Below are positions 60,830 to 64,000 of a stretch of DNA of 64,000 nt, piece by piece. A model generated the notes under the pieces. It was not told the origin of the DNA. It did no database searches and saw only the letters and a list, made by a program, of their open reading frames with translations. The position numbers and the translations under genes are program-made. Source of the DNA: Parasponia andersonii (taxonomy: Eukaryota; Streptophyta; Magnoliopsida; Rosales; Cannabaceae); NCBI GenBank assembly GCA_002914805.1, contig JXTB01000102.1, forward strand, positions 603,173 through 667,172. The letters run 5' to 3'. Numbering within the stretch: position 1 is the first letter of the stretch; the number at the start of each line of letters is the position of its first letter.

Positions 60830-61625
60830 AGCCTAAGATTGACTACTCAAGAGGAAGGGTGTATAGGGTTTTAAAACTTTTTAAAAAACTTTACAACTAT
60901 GTAACACCATAGACCACTATTTTGAAACTTTGAGGCTAAATAAACAATAATACCAAATCAATAAGTATAATAAATATCAAACATACAATCAAATAGTTTA
61001 CATTAAAGTAAATAGTGTAGAGATAGAGAAAATACAAACTCGGTTTTTACGAAGTTTGATAAACACAACGATTTACCTACGTCCCCTGTCCTTGGCAACT
61101 TGCTTTGAGCTTCTACTATTTGGATCAAGATTGTGGGCTTGACTAACCCTTTTACAATTAGAGTGAATTCTTCTTAGACTCATCCATATCTTTACAATAG
61201 TCTTACTTTCGACTTTATCACATTTAACTACAGATTATTTTGACTCTAGTGACAACCTCACCTATACAGATTATTTAGACAATAGTGTTAATCTTACTAA
61301 TGCATGGATTATTTAGATTTCGGTGACAACCTTACCTACACTTAGGTTGTTTAGACTTTATTGACAACCTCACCTAAAATGGGTTGTTTAGACTCCAGTT
61401 ACAACCTTATCAATGTATAGTTATAATTTGGTTTTTGTTGAATCTCTCAACTAGAATCTCTTTTAATGAAAGTATTTGATATAAGGTAGACTTAGATAGA
61501 ATAAATGTAAATACAAGATATGATCTATTTTAGCTCAAATGATTTTTGTGAAAAAGTGGATTTGAAAATTTGGATCACAAAAATTAATTAGAGCAACTTA
61601 AATATATGATATGACCAATGTAAGG
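60830..61625. repeat. Direct repeat, copy 1
   Basis: It matches 63343-64000 in order: GTCCAA, GTTTTAAAACTTTTT, GAGATAGAGAAAATACAAAC, AACACAACGATTTACCTACG, CTTGGCAACTTGC, then a minisatellite and TATGATCTATTTTAGCTCAA. The pair may be LTRs of one element whose middle is 61626-63342, or two separate insertions; the window edge prevents a decision. Confidence 0.6.
61233..61415. repeat. Minisatellite, 36-39 bp unit, five copies
   Basis: G(A/T)T(T/G)(A/G)TTTAGAC...TGACAACCT(C/T)ACCTA units start at 61233, 61269, 61307, 61346 and 61383. The matching place in the second repeat copy (about 63725-63790) holds only two units. Confidence 0.75.
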
Positions 61626-63281
61626 ATATTTAAAATTTGTTTCAAGTGTTAGAAAAACTTTTAATTATAGACCTGAATGAAAATTAGTCGTTTTAGACTG
61701 TTCGATAGAAAATCTGTCATTTTCGATAAACTAAAATGTATTTTCGGTCGACCAAAATACTAGTTTTTAATAGTGCAATTCTAACAGTCCAATTTGAAAT
61801 TTGCTAAAAAAAAGTCACATAATCAGTAGACTGAAATGACTTTAGGTAGACCGAAAATACCAGAGAGAAAATTTCAATTTTATTTCAAGCTTCTTTCGAT
61901 TCTTTTTAAAATTGTGATTTTTTAAATTGATTTTTATAAAATATAGATACTATGGAAATTCATAGATCAATTTAAAACTTGTGTAAAATAAAATTTCAAA
62001 CTGTAATTGGAGATAGACAAGTTTGACTGCATTGGTTTGAAATTTTCTATTTTTAGAAAAATTTGAGCCATGAAGATCATATTATATGTAAATATATATT
62101 CAAATACAAGAACTAAATATTTAACCTTTGCTAGTTTAAGTCTTATATTCTTGATCTTTGTCTTCAAACTTTTTTCCATAATCCCTCTTTAAGCTTGATT
62201 CTATTAAGTCCAATATGCATCCATTTTCAAGCTTGATTCCTTGATCAACTTGAGATAGAACTTTTAAAACTATTTTATTACACACTCAAGTTAAATCATT
62301 AGTATTAAATCAAATATTTATTATCTTCAAAATAAGAGTGAGTAAGATTAAAACCTTAATTTTTCAATATAACACGGCTCATCACATTGTATCATACTTG
62401 GCATAACCCAAAGTCACATTTTAGAGTGCCGTGCTCAATGCTGATTTTTTCATGTGCCCAAAAGAGTGGCCCAACCTATTTGATATCTCTAACTAAATCT
62501 AACTCAAATAGAAAGACCAGTTAAATGTTTGATGGGTTAGAGACTTCAATAGTATTGGACTGCAATCTTAGACAAGCCCAATATACTTCAATATTTGGCA
62601 TTATCTCACAAAACAGAAACACTTTTTATGTGATTTTTACTATATTAGATTGTTAAGAAAATTATCTACAACTTTACTAGTTTGAGCAGAAAGAGGTAAC
62701 ATGTATTTTGATGCATTTTTGGTAGTGCATATGTGGGAAGAAAATTTATGAAAAATTATAGCATGTTTTTCAAACTTATACCTGACCTTGTTTATATTCT
62801 TCCACATCTAATCTTCTATAAATAAGGCCCAAATAAATCATTCTAGACAGCCTGGTTTCTACAAAATCAAGTTCATTTTATTTCTTTCTTTGCTTATGCA
62901 TTTCATCTTGTTGTAATTTTGTTTTACTTAAAGTTGTTCTATTAAAAGTCATGTTCATATCTTGTTTGTAATTGCTTTTCTTCTTTACCATGACTAGTTG
63001 ACTTGTGTCTTGATAAGATGAAAGAGTGAATCTCTTGAGAAAAAAAAGTATAAATTAAAACAATAAAGGAACCCATTATTTATACAATTTAATCATTATT
63101 ATAATATCTATTGTTTACCTTCTTAACTAATCTTAATATCCTCTTTGTTAAGTAGTGGGTCTTGACACTAAGAGTTGGTAATTCTTGTGGCAAAGACTTC
63201 TCTTTGAGAAGTACCAGGGGTTCAAAACCCCACTCATCATCCTCTTCTTAAATACTAACTCCTAGCTTATAATTATTATGA

Positions 63282-63328
<47 letters not shown>

Positions 63329-63342
63329 GTAGGTCTTGATTT
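61626..63342. other. Stretch between the direct repeat copies
   Basis: No pol or gag domain is recognised. A TATA-like TCTATAAATAAGG occurs near 62814. GGGGTTCAAAACCCC near 63217-63231 resembles a pol III B box but stands alone. A (TA)n run covers 63286-63325. Confidence 0.4.
63286..63325. repeat. (TA)n microsatellite
   Basis: About 20 AT units directly before the second direct repeat copy. Confidence 0.9.
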
Positions 63343-64000
63343 ATTATTGTGAGTCCAAGGTTAGCTAATCCAAGAGAGGAGGTGAATTGAGTTTTAAAAA
63401 CTTTTTTTGAACCTTTGTTGAAAGATAAGTAGATTTAGCAAGTAAAAATTACAATAAGTAAAAATAGATAAATTTCATGCATAAATTCAAGATAAATAAA
63501 TTTAAGGAGATAGGGATAGAGAAATACAAACACTATTTTTACGGGGTATAACAAACACAACGGTTTGTCTACGTCTATGGCTCTTGGCAATCCGTTTTGA
63601 GCTATCCACTATTGGATCAAGAGAATGAGCATGATCATCCCTTTTACAAAACAAATACTTTCTTCTTAGATACACTCATGCCTTTATAATAGCTTTGAAT
63701 CCGGCTCTATCACGTCTAACATAGATTGTTTAAACTCCGGTGCCAATCTCACCTAAACCGGGTTGTTTATGAATCTGGTGTCAACCTCACTTCATAAATA
63801 AAATTTGATTTTTGTTCGTTGATGCACTCGACTAGAATCTCTCTAATAAAAAGGATTGATACAAAGTAAGACTAGAGAGAATAAGTGAAAACATAAGGTA
63901 TGATCTAGTTTGGCTCAATTGACTTTTGTAAAAAAGTGGATTTTAAAGTTTGATTCATAAAAGATGATTTAAAAAAACTTGAAAATATGTATGAAGCAAT
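63343..64000. repeat. Direct repeat, copy 2, cut by the window end
   Basis: Direct copy of 60830-61625, with fewer minisatellite units. It runs past the right edge of the window. Confidence 0.6.

Noticed and set aside
59481-62179. Short frames at 59481-59687 and 61967-62179
   Set aside because: Isolated, lysine/isoleucine-rich AT-derived frames with no domain or conserved context.
63170-63235. tRNA- or SINE-like stretch with GGGGTTCAAAACCCC
   Set aside because: No convincing A box, stem set or repeat tail; kept only as a note.

Overview
This window looks like a repeat-rich stretch of an angiosperm nuclear genome, probably a eudicot. It is AT-rich, it carries an ALOG (LSH) gene and a plant E-class PPR gene, and most of the rest is LTR retrotransposon, Mutator-like and MITE sequence typical of plants. 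Only one intact host gene is visible: an intronless ALOG regulator at 9446-10192 (+). A second host gene, a PPR gene resembling Arabidopsis At4g21300, lies at about 29100-31581 (-) and is broken in several places.

Layout. 1-2614: the 5' end of a leftward LTR element (about 2.2 kb LTR plus primer-binding site). About 3400-5342: the tail of a Tat-type Gypsy element. About 6780-8900: a diverged relative of the first LTR. 9180-10192: ALOG promoter and gene. 12950-15567: a small Copia fossil with two LTRs. 15.6-28 kb: gene-free, AT-rich DNA with at least five MITE-like elements and a 1.6 kb non-autonomous Mutator-like element (24780-26388) holding two sibling MITEs. 29.1-31.6 kb: the PPR pseudogene. 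31863-41272: a Tat-lineage Gypsy element with two 838 bp LTRs, a perfect 5 bp target duplication (CTTAC), dual RNase H, integrase, a tandem-repeat array and a long antisense ORF. About 41.3-54.2 kb: a large Mutator-like element with two convergent genes, an Ulp1/C48-protease gene (+) and a MURA transposase gene (-). Each gene is split by a solo LTR, and a mirrored minisatellite block lies between them. 55530-59301: a solo LTR with two further insertions inside it. 60.8-64 kb: two direct copies of another repeat, the second running off the window.

The strongest observations concern nesting and architecture. (1) The two MULE genes can be read across their solo-LTR insertions because each LTR has target duplications; the convergent layout recalls MuDR, with an Ulp1 protease in place of mudrB. 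(2) Between those genes, arrays of about 125 bp repeats occur in opposite orientations around a central 124 bp array, which could fold into a long RNA hairpin. (3) The Tat element has an antisense Transposase_28-like, coiled-coil ORF and a 112 bp array in its 3' untranslated zone. I found no system that I can defend as wholly new. The mirrored array inside a protease-bearing MULE is the best candidate for follow-up. All similarity and divergence statements are by eye.
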